A stretch of 64,000 nt of DNA from Cellulomonas composti (GCF_007990245.1 NZ_BJWG01000002.1:124001-188000), one strand, 5' to 3'. Counted from the stretch's first letter, positions 8,690 to 17,682 are shown. Notes: generated by a model from the letters alone, not told the origin. Numbers and translations: made by a program.

Positions 8690-9280
8690 TCAGGCCGGGG
8701 CGGGGGCCGTCCAGCGCAGGCCGTCGAGCACGAGGCGCAGGACGCGCTGGGTGCGCTCGCGGTCGCCGGACTCGACGCCGGCCATGCACACGCCGCTCAC
8801 GGCGCGCATGAGGTCGGCGGGCTCGAGGTCGCTGCGGATCGAGCCGGCCTCGGCGGCGGCGGTGAGCAGACGCGCGGCCGCGCCCTCGAGCTTGGCCCTG
8901 CTCTCGCCCATCACCTGCGCGGCGTCGGGGCCGAGCCCGGCCTTGAGCGCGCTCGCCATGCCCTTCTTGCGCACGACGTAGCCGACGAACCCCATGACCC
9001 ACTCGTCGAGCGCCTCGCCCGCGGGACGGGTCGCCGACAGCTCGTCGGCGCGCGCGACGAACTGGTCGACGCTCGCGCGGTAGACGGCCTCGATGAGCGC
9101 GAGCCTCGTCGGGAAGTGGCGGTACAGCGTGCCGACGCCCACGCCGGCGCGGCGGGCGACCTCCTCGAGCGACGCGTCGGTGCCCTGCTCGTCGAACAGC
9201 TCGGTCGCGGCGTCCAGCACCTTGCGGCGGTTGCGCGCGGCGTCGGCACGCAGCGGGCGCTCGGCCTGCACCTGCGTCAC
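8690..9280 (-). CDS. TetR-family transcriptional repressor
   Basis: This 196-residue protein has the TetR helix-turn-helix near the N-terminus: NRRKVLDAATELFDEQG, then ASLEEVARRAGVGVGTLYRHFPTR. Its C-terminal ligand domain is variable and ends in VLDGLRWTAPAPA. The GTG at 9280 has a GGAG site ten bases upstream and starts just before the DNA-binding domain; a longer reading would run back into the divergent promoter. It is divergent from a drug-efflux MFS gene, and an inverted repeat overlaps that gene's promoter, so it most likely represses the efflux gene and perhaps itself. The ligand is unknown. Confidence 0.92.
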   Translation of the reverse strand: MTQVQAERPLRADAARNRRKVLDAATELFDEQGTDASLEEVARRAGVGVGTLYRHFPTRLALIEAVYRASVDQFVARADELSATRPAGEALDEWVMGFVGYVVRKKGMASALKAGLGPDAAQVMGESRAKLEGAAARLLTAAAEAGSIRSDLEPADLMRAVSGVCMAGVESGDRERTQRVLRLVLDGLRWTAPAPA

Positions 9281-9341
9281 GACTCTGCTCCGTTCGTCGA
9301 CGTCCGGCGGCACTCGTCGTCGGACTCGTGCGCGCGATCGC

Positions 9342-9383
9342 TTGCGTAACCGGAGGGCGCCTCCGTATAGTCCCAACCGGAGG
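9342..9383 (+). promoter_or_regulatory. Promoter and likely TetR operator for the MFS gene
   Basis: A TTGCGT (9342-9347) and TATAGT (9366-9371) are separated by 18 bases, a good -35/-10 pair for the gene starting at 9427. The spacer holds a perfect inverted repeat, CGGAGG-gcg-CCTCCG (9351-9365). The half-site AACCGGAGG occurs again at 9375-9383, just after the -10. A repressor bound there would block RNA polymerase directly. The divergent TetR gene is the obvious candidate regulator. Confidence 0.65.
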
Positions 9384-9426
9384 CATCGTCCGCTTCTCTC
9401 CAGATCCTAACCCCGCGGAGGTCCGC

Positions 9427-10923
9427 ATGTCTGCGACCGCGCTCCCCGTCCGTCCCGCCGGCACCGTCCGGTCGTCCTCGCCGGCCCTCGTGCTGGCCGC
9501 CATCCTCACCACCCAGCTCATGCTCGTGCTCGACACGACGATCGTGAACGTCGCCCTGCCCGACGTGCAGCAGGCCCTCGGCTTCACCCCGACCGGGCTG
9601 TCGTGGGTGCTCAACGCCTACACGCTCGCGTTCGGCGGGCTCCTCCTGCTGGGCGCCCGCGCGGGCGACCTGCTCGGCCGCCGGCGCGTGCTGCTCGCCG
9701 GGATCACGCTGTTCACGCTCGCGTCCTTCGTCGGCGGGCTCGCCGCCCACCCCGGCACGCTGCTCGCCGCCCGCGCGGCCCAGGGCATCGGCGCCGCACT
9801 CGCGGCACCCTCGGCGCTCGCGCTGCTGATGGGCCGCTTCCCCGAAGGGCGTGAGCGTGCCCGCGCGCTCGGCTACTTCTCGGCCGTCTCGATCGGCGGC
9901 TCCGCGATCGGCCTCATCGCCGGCGGCATGCTCACGCAGTGGGCGTCGTGGCGCTGGGTGATGTTCGTCAACGTGCCCATCGGCATCGCCCTCGTCCTGC
10001 TGGCCCGCGCCGTGCTCACCGAGACGCCCCGGCACACCGGCCGGTTCGACCTCGCGGGCGCCGCGACCTCGACCGTCGGGATGACCGCGCTCGTCTACGG
10101 CTTCGTCAGCGCGGCCGAGTCCGGCTGGACCGACCCGCGCACGCTCGCGTCGTTCCTCGTCGGCGGGCTGCTGCTGAGCGCGTTCATCCTCGTCGAGCTG
10201 CGCGCGTCGTCGCCCATCACGCCGCTGCGCCTGTTCGCCGACCGCACGCGCTCGACCGCGCTCGGCGCGCGCCTGCTCCTCATGGCCGCGATGACCGGCC
10301 TGTTCTTCTTCCTCACGCAGTTCCTGCAGGACGTGCTCGCCTACTCGCCACTCGCGACCGGCTTCGCGTTCCTCCCCATCACCGTGATGCTGCTCGTGTT
10401 CTCGCAGGTCAGCGCACGGGCCATGGGACGGGTGGGGATCAAGCCGCTCATGGTCGTCGGGCTGTCGTTCACCACCGTCGCGCTGCTGCTGCTCTCGCGG
10501 CTCACCGCCGACTCGACGTACCCGCAGATCCTGGTGGCGCTGCTGCTGTTCGGCCTCGGCAACGGGCTCGCGTTCGTCCCGCTCACCGCGGCCGGCCTGG
10601 CCGGGGTGGACCCGGCGGACGCCGGCGCCGCCTCCGGGCTGGTCAACGCCGCGCAGCAGATCGGCGGCGCGCTCGGCCTGGCGGTGCTCGTCAGCCTCGC
10701 GCAGTCCGCGGCCCGGGCCGCCGAGCCGCTCGGGACCACGGCCGCCGAGATCGCTCAGCACGCGTTCGTCGTGGGCGCGCAACGCGCGTTCCTCGTCGGG
10801 GCCGGCCTGATCGCGGTGACCGTCGTCCTGCTCGTGACGCTCGTCCGCACGCCGCGGCGCGCGCCGCAGGCCTCGCCGACCGGCGTCGTCGACGAGCGTG
10901 AGCCGGTGCTCGTCCTCGACTGA
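9427..10923 (+). CDS. DHA2-type MFS multidrug efflux transporter
   Basis: The 498-residue protein shows about fourteen membrane helices. It begins with LVLAAILTTQLMLVLDTTIVNVALPDVQ, which contains the DHA2 D1 motif (LDxTIVNVALP). Next come GARAGDLLGRRRVLLAG (motif A) and RAAQGIGAALAAPSALALLM (motif C-like), as in EmrB/QacA proton antiporters. The ATG at 9427 follows a GGAGG site. The divergent TetR gene and the operator over its promoter fit a drug-induced pump. The C-terminus ends shortly before a strong hairpin terminator. The substrate range is not inferable. Confidence 0.93.
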   Translation: MSATALPVRPAGTVRSSSPALVLAAILTTQLMLVLDTTIVNVALPDVQQALGFTPTGLSWVLNAYTLAFGGLLLLGARAGDLLGRRRVLLAGITLFTLASFVGGLAAHPGTLLAARAAQGIGAALAAPSALALLMGRFPEGRERARALGYFSAVSIGGSAIGLIAGGMLTQWASWRWVMFVNVPIGIALVLLARAVLTETPRHTGRFDLAGAATSTVGMTALVYGFVSAAESGWTDPRTLASFLVGGLLLSAFILVELRASSPITPLRLFADRTRSTALGARLLLMAAMTGLFFFLTQFLQDVLAYSPLATGFAFLPITVMLLVFSQVSARAMGRVGIKPLMVVGLSFTTVALLLLSRLTADSTYPQILVALLLFGLGNGLAFVPLTAAGLAGVDPADAGAASGLVNAAQQIGGALGLAVLVSLAQSAARAAEPLGTTAAEIAQHAFVVGAQRAFLVGAGLIAVTVVLLVTLVRTPRRAPQASPTGVVDEREPVLVLD

Positions 10924-10963
10924 GCACGTCCCGACGAACGAGCCCGACGAACGGGCGCCGCAG

Positions 10964-10997
10964 GAGAGCCCGGCCGGTACGCACCGGCCGGGCTCTC
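10964..10997. terminator. Bidirectional hairpin terminator
   Basis: A perfect 15-base-pair stem (10964-10978 with 10983-10997) closes a four-base ACGC loop. It lies between the convergent stops of the MFS gene (10923) and the DsbA-like gene (11003). There is no clear T-run on either side, as is common in high-GC actinobacteria. Confidence 0.8.
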
Positions 10998-11002
10998 GCG
11001 CA

Positions 11003-11917
11003 TCAGCCGGCGGCCTCGATCGCGGCGCGCAGCGCGCCGGGGATCCGGAAGTCGCCCGTCCACGCGGTCCCGTCGATCAGGACGACCGGCGTCGTGACCC
11101 GCCCCCGCTCGTCGCGCGGCGCGAGGTTCGTGGCCGCGGCCACCCACCCGGCGAAGGTCCGCCCGGCCTCCGTGCGGGCCGTGAAGCCGTCGGTCACGGC
11201 GTCGGGGACGCCGACGCCGTGGGCGAGGGCCGCGAGCTCGTCGTCGTCGAGACCCGCCGACCGCTCCGCCGGCTGCGTGCCCTCGGCGAACAACGCCGTG
11301 ACCAGCGCCGGGAAGCGCTCGGGGTCGCCGTCCGCGACGACGCCCAGCGCGTTCGCCGCACGCGTCGAGTAGGCGGAGCTCGACGCGTCGTCGAGGATCG
11401 ACAGCGGGTGGTAGACCACCGTGACACCGTCGTCCGCGACGAGGTCGGCCAGGTCCTCACCGTTCACCTGCTCGAGGATGCCGCAGTACGGGCACATGGC
11501 GTCGAGGTAGAGGTCGACGGTGACCCCGTCGCCCGGGACGCCGACGCCGGCCGCGCTGACCGGGACGCCGCCCGTGCCGGCGTCTGCCGCGCCCGGCACG
11601 GCGACGTCGACGAGCGCCGGGCTCGGGTCGGGGTGGACCACGTCGGCGGCGAGCGCCGCGTCGTGCCGGGAGTGCTGCAGCGCGAGGACCAGTGCCGCGA
11701 CGAACGCGAGCCCGACGAGCCCGAGCAGGCTCGCCACGACGACGCGCCGACGCCGGCGGGCACGCTCCTGGCGGACCCGCGCCTCGCGGGCCTCCTCACG
11801 CGCCTGGTCGCGGCGCTGCTGCTTCGTCGGGCTCCCGGACCCGGGCGGGGACGTGCGTGTCGTGCGGGACATGGACGTGGACGGGGACGGGGACGTGCGG
11901 GGACGGTCGGACGGCAT
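11003..11917 (-). CDS. Membrane-anchored DsbA-like thiol oxidoreductase
   Basis: The 304-residue protein has a long basic, Ser/Thr-rich cytoplasmic N-terminus, one membrane helix at about 59-80, and an extracytoplasmic thioredoxin-fold domain. The active site CPYC (142-145) lies in LYLDAMCPYCGILEQV, and a TTPVVLIDG segment near the C-terminus supplies the cis-proline. This is the Thioredoxin_4/DsbA arrangement of actinobacteria, where such proteins introduce or shuffle disulfides in secreted proteins. The ATG at 11917 has AGGAG seven bases upstream. It is 39 bases downstream of, and co-oriented with, a small two-cysteine membrane protein that may be its redox partner. Confidence 0.88.
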   Translation of the reverse strand: MPSDRPRTSPSPSTSMSRTTRTSPPGSGSPTKQQRRDQAREEAREARVRQERARRRRRVVVASLLGLVGLAFVAALVLALQHSRHDAALAADVVHPDPSPALVDVAVPGAADAGTGGVPVSAAGVGVPGDGVTVDLYLDAMCPYCGILEQVNGEDLADLVADDGVTVVYHPLSILDDASSSAYSTRAANALGVVADGDPERFPALVTALFAEGTQPAERSAGLDDDELAALAHGVGVPDAVTDGFTARTEAGRTFAGWVAAATNLAPRDERGRVTTPVVLIDGTAWTGDFRIPGALRAAIEAAG

Positions 11918-11956
11918 GGCGTACTCCTGGTGGTCGAAAGGGGTGTCGGGCGCGGT

Positions 11957-12409
11957 TCAGACGAACCGCGGCGGACCCCGGTGCGACCAGACGAAGGAGT
12001 GCCCCGTGCGGGCGGGAAGCGGCACGGACCGGGCGAGGTGCTCGACCGGTCCGACGACGAGGGCGGCGCGCGGTGCCGGCTCCAGCACGAGCCCGACGAG
12101 CCGGCGGACGACCGCGACCAGCGGCGCGACCAGTCGGGCGACCCGCGACCCGCGGGTCAGCTCGACGAGCAGCGCGAGCGGGAGCAGCACGACGACGCCG
12201 GCCAGCCACGCACGCGTCAGCGGGTCGGCGCCCACCTGCCCGGGCGCACAACCCGTCGCCTGCGCGACGAGCGCGAGCCGCGACTCGAGGAGCCCGAGCA
12301 CGTCGGGCGGCAGGCACGCCTGCGCCGTGGCGCGCAGCCGCGCCAGCGAGGCCGCCCACACCAGGACGGCGCCCGCCAGCAGCACCGCACGTGCGCTCCG
12401 GCCGACCAT
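11957..12409 (-). CDS. Small membrane protein with two extracytoplasmic cysteines
   Basis: This 150-residue protein is not a family I recognise. It has a hydrophobic helix at about 7-22 and another at about 68-84, and a Pro/Arg-rich tail ending HSFVWSHRGPPRFV. Cys32 and Cys54 lie in the loop between the two helices, predicted to be outside the membrane if the basic N-terminus is inside. The gene is the first of a likely two-gene operon with the DsbA-like protein. A role in electron exchange with that protein, as DsbB or VKOR serve DsbA, is only an inference, since no CxxC or quinone-site motif is visible. Confidence 0.65.
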   Translation of the reverse strand: MVGRSARAVLLAGAVLVWAASLARLRATAQACLPPDVLGLLESRLALVAQATGCAPGQVGADPLTRAWLAGVVVLLPLALLVELTRGSRVARLVAPLVAVVRRLVGLVLEPAPRAALVVGPVEHLARSVPLPARTGHSFVWSHRGPPRFV

Positions 12410-12610
12410 CGTCGCGAGCCTATGCCTCCCGCGCCGACGGCGAGCCCTGACCGGACCTTGGTCCGGGCGCGGGCCCGTCGGTGCACGCCACTCTGGACGC
12501 GCGTTGCCAGCGGGTGCGTTGCCGTGCCATCGTCTCGTGGGAGCGCACCCACCGGCCGCAAGGCGCGCGTGGCCGCACCGACGACGACGTCACGAATGAG
12601 GTGTCCCTGC

Positions 12611-15600
12611 ATGTCGACGCAGACCGGAACGACCCCGCACACCGCCGCGGCCACGGCCCCCACGGCGACGAGCGGACCCGTCGAGCTCGACGGGCGGCCC
12701 TTCTACCGCATCGCCGCGTACGACGAGCTCCCGGCCTTCTTCATGACGCTCGTGAGCGCGAGCGACCTGTGGCTGTTCGTGTCGAGCACGGGCGGCCTGA
12801 CGGCGGGCCGCGAGCACGCCGACCGCGCGCTGTTCCCGTACGCCACCGAGGACAAGGTCTCCGCCGGCGCCGGCCGCACCGGCGGGCTCACGCTCCTGCG
12901 CGTGCGGACCGACGACGGGGTCCGGTTCTGGCAGCCCTTCGCCGAGCGCCGCCCCGACGACCCGACGGTCGAGCGCGACCTGTACAAGGACCCCCTCGGC
13001 ACCACGCTGGTGTTCGAGGAGACCCGCCCGGACGTCGGCCTGCGCGTGCGGGTCACGTGGACGACGAGCGCGCGGTTCGGGGTGGTGCGCGAGGTCGAGC
13101 TGGCGTCCGTCGTGGACCGGCCCGTCGACGTCGAGGTGCTCGACGGCCTCGTCGACCTCCTGCCGCCGGGCGTGACGGTGCAGACGCAGGGCGAGTTCAG
13201 CAGCCTGCTCGACGCGTACAAGCGCGCCGAGGTCGACGACGCCACGGGACTCGGCCTGCTCTACCTCAACTCCACGCTCACCGACCGGTCGGACCCGAGC
13301 GAGTCGCTCGCCGCCACCGTCGTCTGGCAGGTCGGGCTCGAGGACGTCGACCACCTGCTGTCCACGCGGCAGGTCGGCGCGTTCGCGGCGGGCCGGCCCG
13401 TGCACGCCGATCGCGAGGTGCGCGGCGAGAAGGGCGCCTACCTCGTGCGCGCGGCGCTCACCCTCGCGCCGGGCGAACGCCGCGCGTGGAGCGTCGTCGC
13501 CGACGTCGACCACAGCGCGGCCGACGTCGTCGGCCTCCTCGCCCAGCTCGCCGACCCCGTCGCGGCGGGTGCAGCCCTCGCCGCGGACGTCGAGGCCACG
13601 CGCGCGGACCTCGAGGGGATCGTCGCGCGCGCCGACGCCGCCCAGCAGACCGGCGACGAGCTCGCGACAGCCCACCACGGCGCGAACGTGCTGTTCAACG
13701 TCATGCGCGGCGGCATCCCGCTCGAGGGGTACCACGTCGAGACGGCCGACCTGCGCGCGTTCGTCGGGCAGCGCAGCCCGCGGACCGCGGCCCGGTGCGC
13801 GGACCTGCTGGCCGCGCTGCCGCCGACGCAGGAGATCGACGCGCTCGTCGAGCAGGCCGACGCGAGCGGCGACCCGGACCTGCTGCGGCTCGTGCGCGAG
13901 TACCTGCCCCTGACGTTCAGCCGCCGGCACGGCGACCCGAGCAGGCCGTGGAACAAGTTCCGCATCGCGCTGCGCGACGCCGACGGGCGCACGCGCGTGG
14001 ACTTCCAGGGCAACTGGCGCGACATCTTCCAGAACTGGGAGGCCCTCGCATGGTCCTTCCCGGAGTACGTCGAGTCGATGGTCGCGGTGTTCCTCGACGC
14101 GACGACGGCCGACGGCTACAACCCGTACCGCATCTCCCGCTCGGGCATCGACTGGGAGGTGCCGGAGCCGTCGAACCCGTGGGCGAACATCGGCTACTGG
14201 AGCGATCACCAGGTCGTCTACCTCGTCAAGCTCGTCGAGGCGTCCCGCCGGTTCCACCCCGGCCGGCTCGACGCGCTCGTCGACCGCGCGCTGTTCACGC
14301 ACGCCGACGTGCCGTACCGCATCGCGTCCTACGAGCAGACGCTCGCGGAGCCGGTCGCGACGATCACGTTCGACGACGACGCGCAGGAGCGCGTGCTGCG
14401 CCGGGTCGAGACCGAAGGCGCCGACGGCCGGCTCGTGCACGACTCCGCGGGCGACCTGGTGCGCGTCACGCTCGGCGAGAAGCTGCTACTCACCGTGCTG
14501 GCGAAGGTGGTCAACCTGGTCCCCGACGGCGGGATCTGGATGAACACGCAGCGCCCCGAGTGGAACGACGCCAACAACGCGCTCGTCGGCAAGGGCCTGT
14601 CCGTCGTCACGCTCGCGTACCTGCGCCGCGCCCTGACGCTCGCGCGGGACCTGCTCGACCGCGACCTCACGCTGACCGACGAGCTCGCGGCCCTGCTCGC
14701 GGACGTGCGCACGGCTCTCGACGAGCACGTCGCGCACGTCGAGAGCTTCGACGACCGCGGCCGACGCACCGTGATGGACGCGCTCGGTGCGGCGGGGACC
14801 GCCTACCGCGAGCGCGTGTACGCCGGGTTCTCGGGCGAGCACGCGGACGTGCCGGCCGCGGCGGTGCGCGCCTTCGTCGACGTCGCGCAGCGCTACGTCG
14901 ACGCCACGCTGCACGCGAACCGCCGCGACGACGGCCTGTACCACTCCTACAACCTGCTCGAGCTGGGCGACGGGGTCGCGCGCGTCGGGCGGCTGCAGGA
15001 GATGCTCGAGGGTCAGGTCGCCGTGCTCTCCTCGGGCGCGCTCACGCCGGCCGAGGCGCTCGACCTGCTGCGCGCGCTGCGCACGAGCGCGCTCTACCGC
15101 GCCGACCAGCACAGCTACCAGCTCTACCCCGACAAGGACCTGCCGACGTTCCTCACGCGCAACCGCATCTCCGACGAGCAGGCCGCGAGCGCACCGCTGC
15201 TCGGCGCCCTGGTCCGGGCCGGCGACTCGTCGCTCGTCGAGCGCGACGTGCACGGCACCTACCGGTTCGGCCCCGACCTGCACAACGCGCGCGACGTCGA
15301 GGCCGCGCTCGACTCCGTCCCGGCCCGCGTGCCGGGGCTGACCGCGCAGGACGTGGCCGACGGCCGCGCCGCGCTGCTCGACGTCTTCGAGCAGGTGTTC
15401 CGGCACGCCGAGTTCACCGGGCGGTCGGGCTCGTTCTTCGCGTACGAGGGCCTCGGCAGCATCTACTGGCACATGGTCTCCAAGCTGCTGCTCGCGGTGC
15501 AGGAGAACCTGGAGCAGGCCGTCGCCGAGGACGCCGACCCGGACGTGCTCGTCGGGCTCGCCGACGCGTACGAGGACGTCCGGCGCGGCCTGGGCTACTG

Positions 15601-16057
15601 CAAGACGCCCGAGGTCTACGGCGCGTTCCCCGTCGACCCGTACTCCCACACGCCCGCGGGCCGCGGCGCGCGCCAGCCCGGCATGACCGGGCAGGTCAAG
15701 GAGGAGGTCCTCACCCGGTTCGGCGAGCTCGGGCTGCGGGTCGAGGACGGGCGGATCGTCGTGCGGCCGCTGCTGCTGCGCGCCGACGAGTGGACCACCG
15801 GCCCGACGACGTTCCGGTACGACGACGTCGCGCAGGTCTCCCACTCGCTGGAGCTCGACCCCGGCTCGCTGGCGTTCACGTTCTGCCAGGTTCCCGTGGT
15901 CTACCGGCGCGGTGCGGCGCTGTCCGTCGTCGCGCACCTGGCCGACGGCACCGCCGTGCCCGCCGCGGACGGCGTGCTCGACGCCGACGTCAGCGCGCAC
16001 GTGTTCCGCCGCACCGGCACCGTCACGCGCATCGACGTCGAGGTCCCCGCCGGCTGA
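12611..16057 (+). CDS. Clan GH-Q (GH94/GH161-like) large carbohydrate-active protein
   Basis: The 1148-residue protein has no signal peptide and reads as a beta-sandwich N-terminal half followed by an (alpha/alpha)6 barrel. Supporting stretches are WNKFRIALRDADGRTRVDFQGNW without any membrane segment, DGYNPYRISRSG, NPWANIGYWSDHQ and QRPEWNDANNALVGKG. The WND Asp653 aligns with the catalytic Asp of GH94 phosphorylases (the DWND motif of cellobiose phosphorylase). A C-terminal PSDPYSHTP-like block (PVDPYSHTPAGRG) is also typical of the clan. It could phosphorolyse a beta-glucan oligosaccharide in the cytoplasm. GH94, GH149 and GH161 cannot be separated by eye, and activity is unproven. The ATG at 12611 has GAGGTG eight bases upstream. 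It converges on a membrane protein, their stops sharing a 14-base palindrome. Confidence 0.7.
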   Translation: MSTQTGTTPHTAAATAPTATSGPVELDGRPFYRIAAYDELPAFFMTLVSASDLWLFVSSTGGLTAGREHADRALFPYATEDKVSAGAGRTGGLTLLRVRTDDGVRFWQPFAERRPDDPTVERDLYKDPLGTTLVFEETRPDVGLRVRVTWTTSARFGVVREVELASVVDRPVDVEVLDGLVDLLPPGVTVQTQGEFSSLLDAYKRAEVDDATGLGLLYLNSTLTDRSDPSESLAATVVWQVGLEDVDHLLSTRQVGAFAAGRPVHADREVRGEKGAYLVRAALTLAPGERRAWSVVADVDHSAADVVGLLAQLADPVAAGAALAADVEATRADLEGIVARADAAQQTGDELATAHHGANVLFNVMRGGIPLEGYHVETADLRAFVGQRSPRTAARCADLLAALPPTQEIDALVEQADASGDPDLLRLVREYLPLTFSRRHGDPSRPWNKFRIALRDADGRTRVDFQGNWRDIFQNWEALAWSFPEYVESMVAVFLDATTADGYNPYRISRSGIDWEVPEPSNPWANIGYWSDHQVVYLVKLVEASRRFHPGRLDALVDRALFTHADVPYRIASYEQTLAEPVATITFDDDAQERVLRRVETEGADGRLVHDSAGDLVRVTLGEKLLLTVLAKVVNLVPDGGIWMNTQRPEWNDANNALVGKGLSVVTLAYLRRALTLARDLLDRDLTLTDELAALLADVRTALDEHVAHVESFDDRGRRTVMDALGAAGTAYRERVYAGFSGEHADVPAAAVRAFVDVAQRYVDATLHANRRDDGLYHSYNLLELGDGVARVGRLQEMLEGQVAVLSSGALTPAEALDLLRALRTSALYRADQHSYQLYPDKDLPTFLTRNRISDEQAASAPLLGALVRAGDSSLVERDVHGTYRFGPDLHNARDVEAALDSVPARVPGLTAQDVADGRAALLDVFEQVFRHAEFTGRSGSFFAYEGLGSIYWHMVSKLLLAVQENLEQAVAEDADPDVLVGLADAYEDVRRGLGYCKTPEVYGAFPVDPYSHTPAGRGARQPGMTGQVKEEVLTRFGELGLRVEDGRIVVRPLLLRADEWTTGPTTFRYDDVAQVSHSLELDPGSLAFTFCQVPVVYRRGAALSVVAHLADGTAVPAADGVLDADVSAHVFRRTGTVTRIDVEVPAG

Positions 16058-16066
16058 CCGGTCAGC
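16053..16066. repeat. 14-bp palindrome spanning two convergent stop codons
   Basis: GCTGACCGGTCAGC is a perfect palindrome containing the TGA of the GH94-like gene (16055-16057) and the TGA of the convergent membrane-protein gene (16062-16064 on the other strand). It is too short and loopless to be a good terminator by itself. Confidence 0.5.
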
Positions 16067-17228
16067 GTGACGAGTCGGCCCCGGCGGTGAGCGGGGCCGG
16101 CTCGCCTCGCCGCGCGGTCCACGACTCGGGCGCCCACCGGTCGTACAACGCCGTCATGAGCCCAACGACGAACGCCATCAGCAGCGCGTCGACCAGCGCG
16201 ACGTCGCCCGTGCGCCCGTCCGCGACGAGCGCGGCAAGGACGCTCATCGCGACGAGGCTGATCGCGGTGTTGAGCGCGACCAGCCCGGGCAGGCTCGTCG
16301 GACCCGTGCGGGACGTACGCACCCGCCAGACCTGCACCGCGGCGTGCACCAGGACCACCCCGGCGACCACGACCCAGGCTGCCCACCACCGCGCGTCGAT
16401 GCGCGGGTAGGACAGCACGAGGATCGTCGTGACGAGCCCGACGAGCACGACCTTCTCGACCACCGCCCAGCGCGTGACTGCGGCCCGCACCCCCGCCGGA
16501 CGCACGGGCGCCCCGCTGCGCCGCGCGACCTCGTCGGCGTCGAGCGTGAAGGCCCAGTCCGCGGCAGGCAGCCGCGGCCACAGCCAACGCAACCCGAGCG
16601 CGAGCGCGACGACGAGCCCGACGAGCGCCGCGAGCACCCACGGGCGGTTCGCGAACCCGGCCGCCCACCCCTCGTCCGGGTCGACGCCGAGCACACGCGT
16701 GAGGAACTCGTCGGTGAAGTCCAGCTGGGCGACGTGGATCCACCACTCCTGCGGCAGCTTGATCACGATCCACACGAACGCCGTCAACCCCAGCACCGCG
16801 CGGTGCGACAGCCGACGCTGGTCCCAGCGCGTGCGCACGACCTCGAGCGCGATCACGACGTACTCGAACGTGTTCGGGAACACCAGCAGCAGCCATCGCA
16901 GCCCCGTCAGCTCAAACAGCAGCACGCCGACGAGCCGGTAGTACCAGAGTGCCGCGACCACGTTCACCGCGTACCGGTCGCGCCAGTTGCGCAGCACCGC
17001 GAGGTAGGTGATCGACAGGTAGTAGATGTCGAGCGCCTTGTCGTACGACTGGTAGTTCGTCAGGTCCAGGCCCGTGAACGCCTGCAGGATCGACTTGTCC
17101 AGCCCGTCGACGACGAGCGAGGCAAGGATCGCCGGCAGCGGGAACCGCCCGATGAACAGCGGCACGACGAGTCGCACGCCGACCACCAGCGCGACGACGA
17201 TCCCGTCGACCGTCGACGCGTGAGTCAC
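16062..17228 (-). CDS. Polytopic membrane protein of unknown function
   Basis: The 388-residue product has about eight to nine hydrophobic segments and no signal peptide. Conserved-looking stretches are FPLPAILASLVVDGLDKSI and YDKALDIYYLSITYLAVLRNWRD, which give the impression of an actinobacterial family of its own, but I cannot name it. A soluble stretch rich in Asp and Trp (LPAADWAFTLDADEVARRSG) interrupts the helices around residue 220-240. It converges on the GH94-like gene with a four-base gap. The start is the ATG at 17228. Nothing in the sequence shows a catalytic motif or transport signature. Confidence 0.7.
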   Translation of the reverse strand: MTHASTVDGIVVALVVGVRLVVPLFIGRFPLPAILASLVVDGLDKSILQAFTGLDLTNYQSYDKALDIYYLSITYLAVLRNWRDRYAVNVVAALWYYRLVGVLLFELTGLRWLLLVFPNTFEYVVIALEVVRTRWDQRRLSHRAVLGLTAFVWIVIKLPQEWWIHVAQLDFTDEFLTRVLGVDPDEGWAAGFANRPWVLAALVGLVVALALGLRWLWPRLPAADWAFTLDADEVARRSGAPVRPAGVRAAVTRWAVVEKVVLVGLVTTILVLSYPRIDARWWAAWVVVAGVVLVHAAVQVWRVRTSRTGPTSLPGLVALNTAISLVAMSVLAALVADGRTGDVALVDALLMAFVVGLMTALYDRWAPESWTARRGEPAPLTAGADSSR

Positions 17229-17460
17229 GCCGCGATGCTAGCCGCCCGCGCACGGCAAGAAGTCGAGGGCCGGCGACACGTTCTTGTCGACGGGGAGGTC
17301 GTCGATGAGTGCTCACCGCAGGGCTGTGGCGTGCTGGGTGTGCTGCTCGTCGGCGGCTGCGCGGCGCGGTCGTCGACGACGCTCCGACCGGGGATGCGAG
17401 GTGGAATTGGACCGCTCCCGAAGTGATGCGGTGATGCGCTGGTGCGGTTAGCATCGAGCC

Positions 17461-17682
17461 GTGCGAACCACCCTCGACCTCGACGACACCGTGCTTGCGG
17501 CCGCTCGTGCTCTCGCTGCGCAGGAGCACACATCACTCGGGCGTGCGGTCTCCACTCTCGCCCTGCGCGGCCTGATCGGGACGACCCCGGCACACACCGT
17601 CCGCGGATTTCCCGTGTTCCGCACACCCGAGGGCCACACGATCACCGGCGAGCTGGTCGCACTGCACCGCGACGATGACTGA
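17461..17682 (+). CDS. vapB: VapB-type antitoxin
   Basis: This 73-residue protein starts RTTLDLDDTVLAAARALAAQ, a ribbon-helix-helix-like N-terminus of the VapB family, and continues with SLGRAVSTLALRGL. The C-terminal half (GFPVFRTPEGHTITGELVALH) would wrap the toxin. The GTG at 17461 is the best start. It overlaps the vapC start by eight bases, giving translational coupling. Upstream, an eight-base tandem repeat (GTGATGCG twice, 17423-17438) close to the start may be an autoregulatory site. The remaining 17229-17422 stretch shows no gene or clear promoter that I can support. Base use looks slightly less GC-biased than the neighbours, consistent with a mobile module. Confidence 0.85.
   Translation: MRTTLDLDDTVLAAARALAAQEHTSLGRAVSTLALRGLIGTTPAHTVRGFPVFRTPEGHTITGELVALHRDDD

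Noticed and set aside
10898-16057. A 1719-residue open frame as one protein
   Set aside because: The first 570 codons are an Arg/Gly/Asp-rich shadow antisense to the DsbA-like and membrane genes. The real protein starts at 12611 with its own ribosome site.
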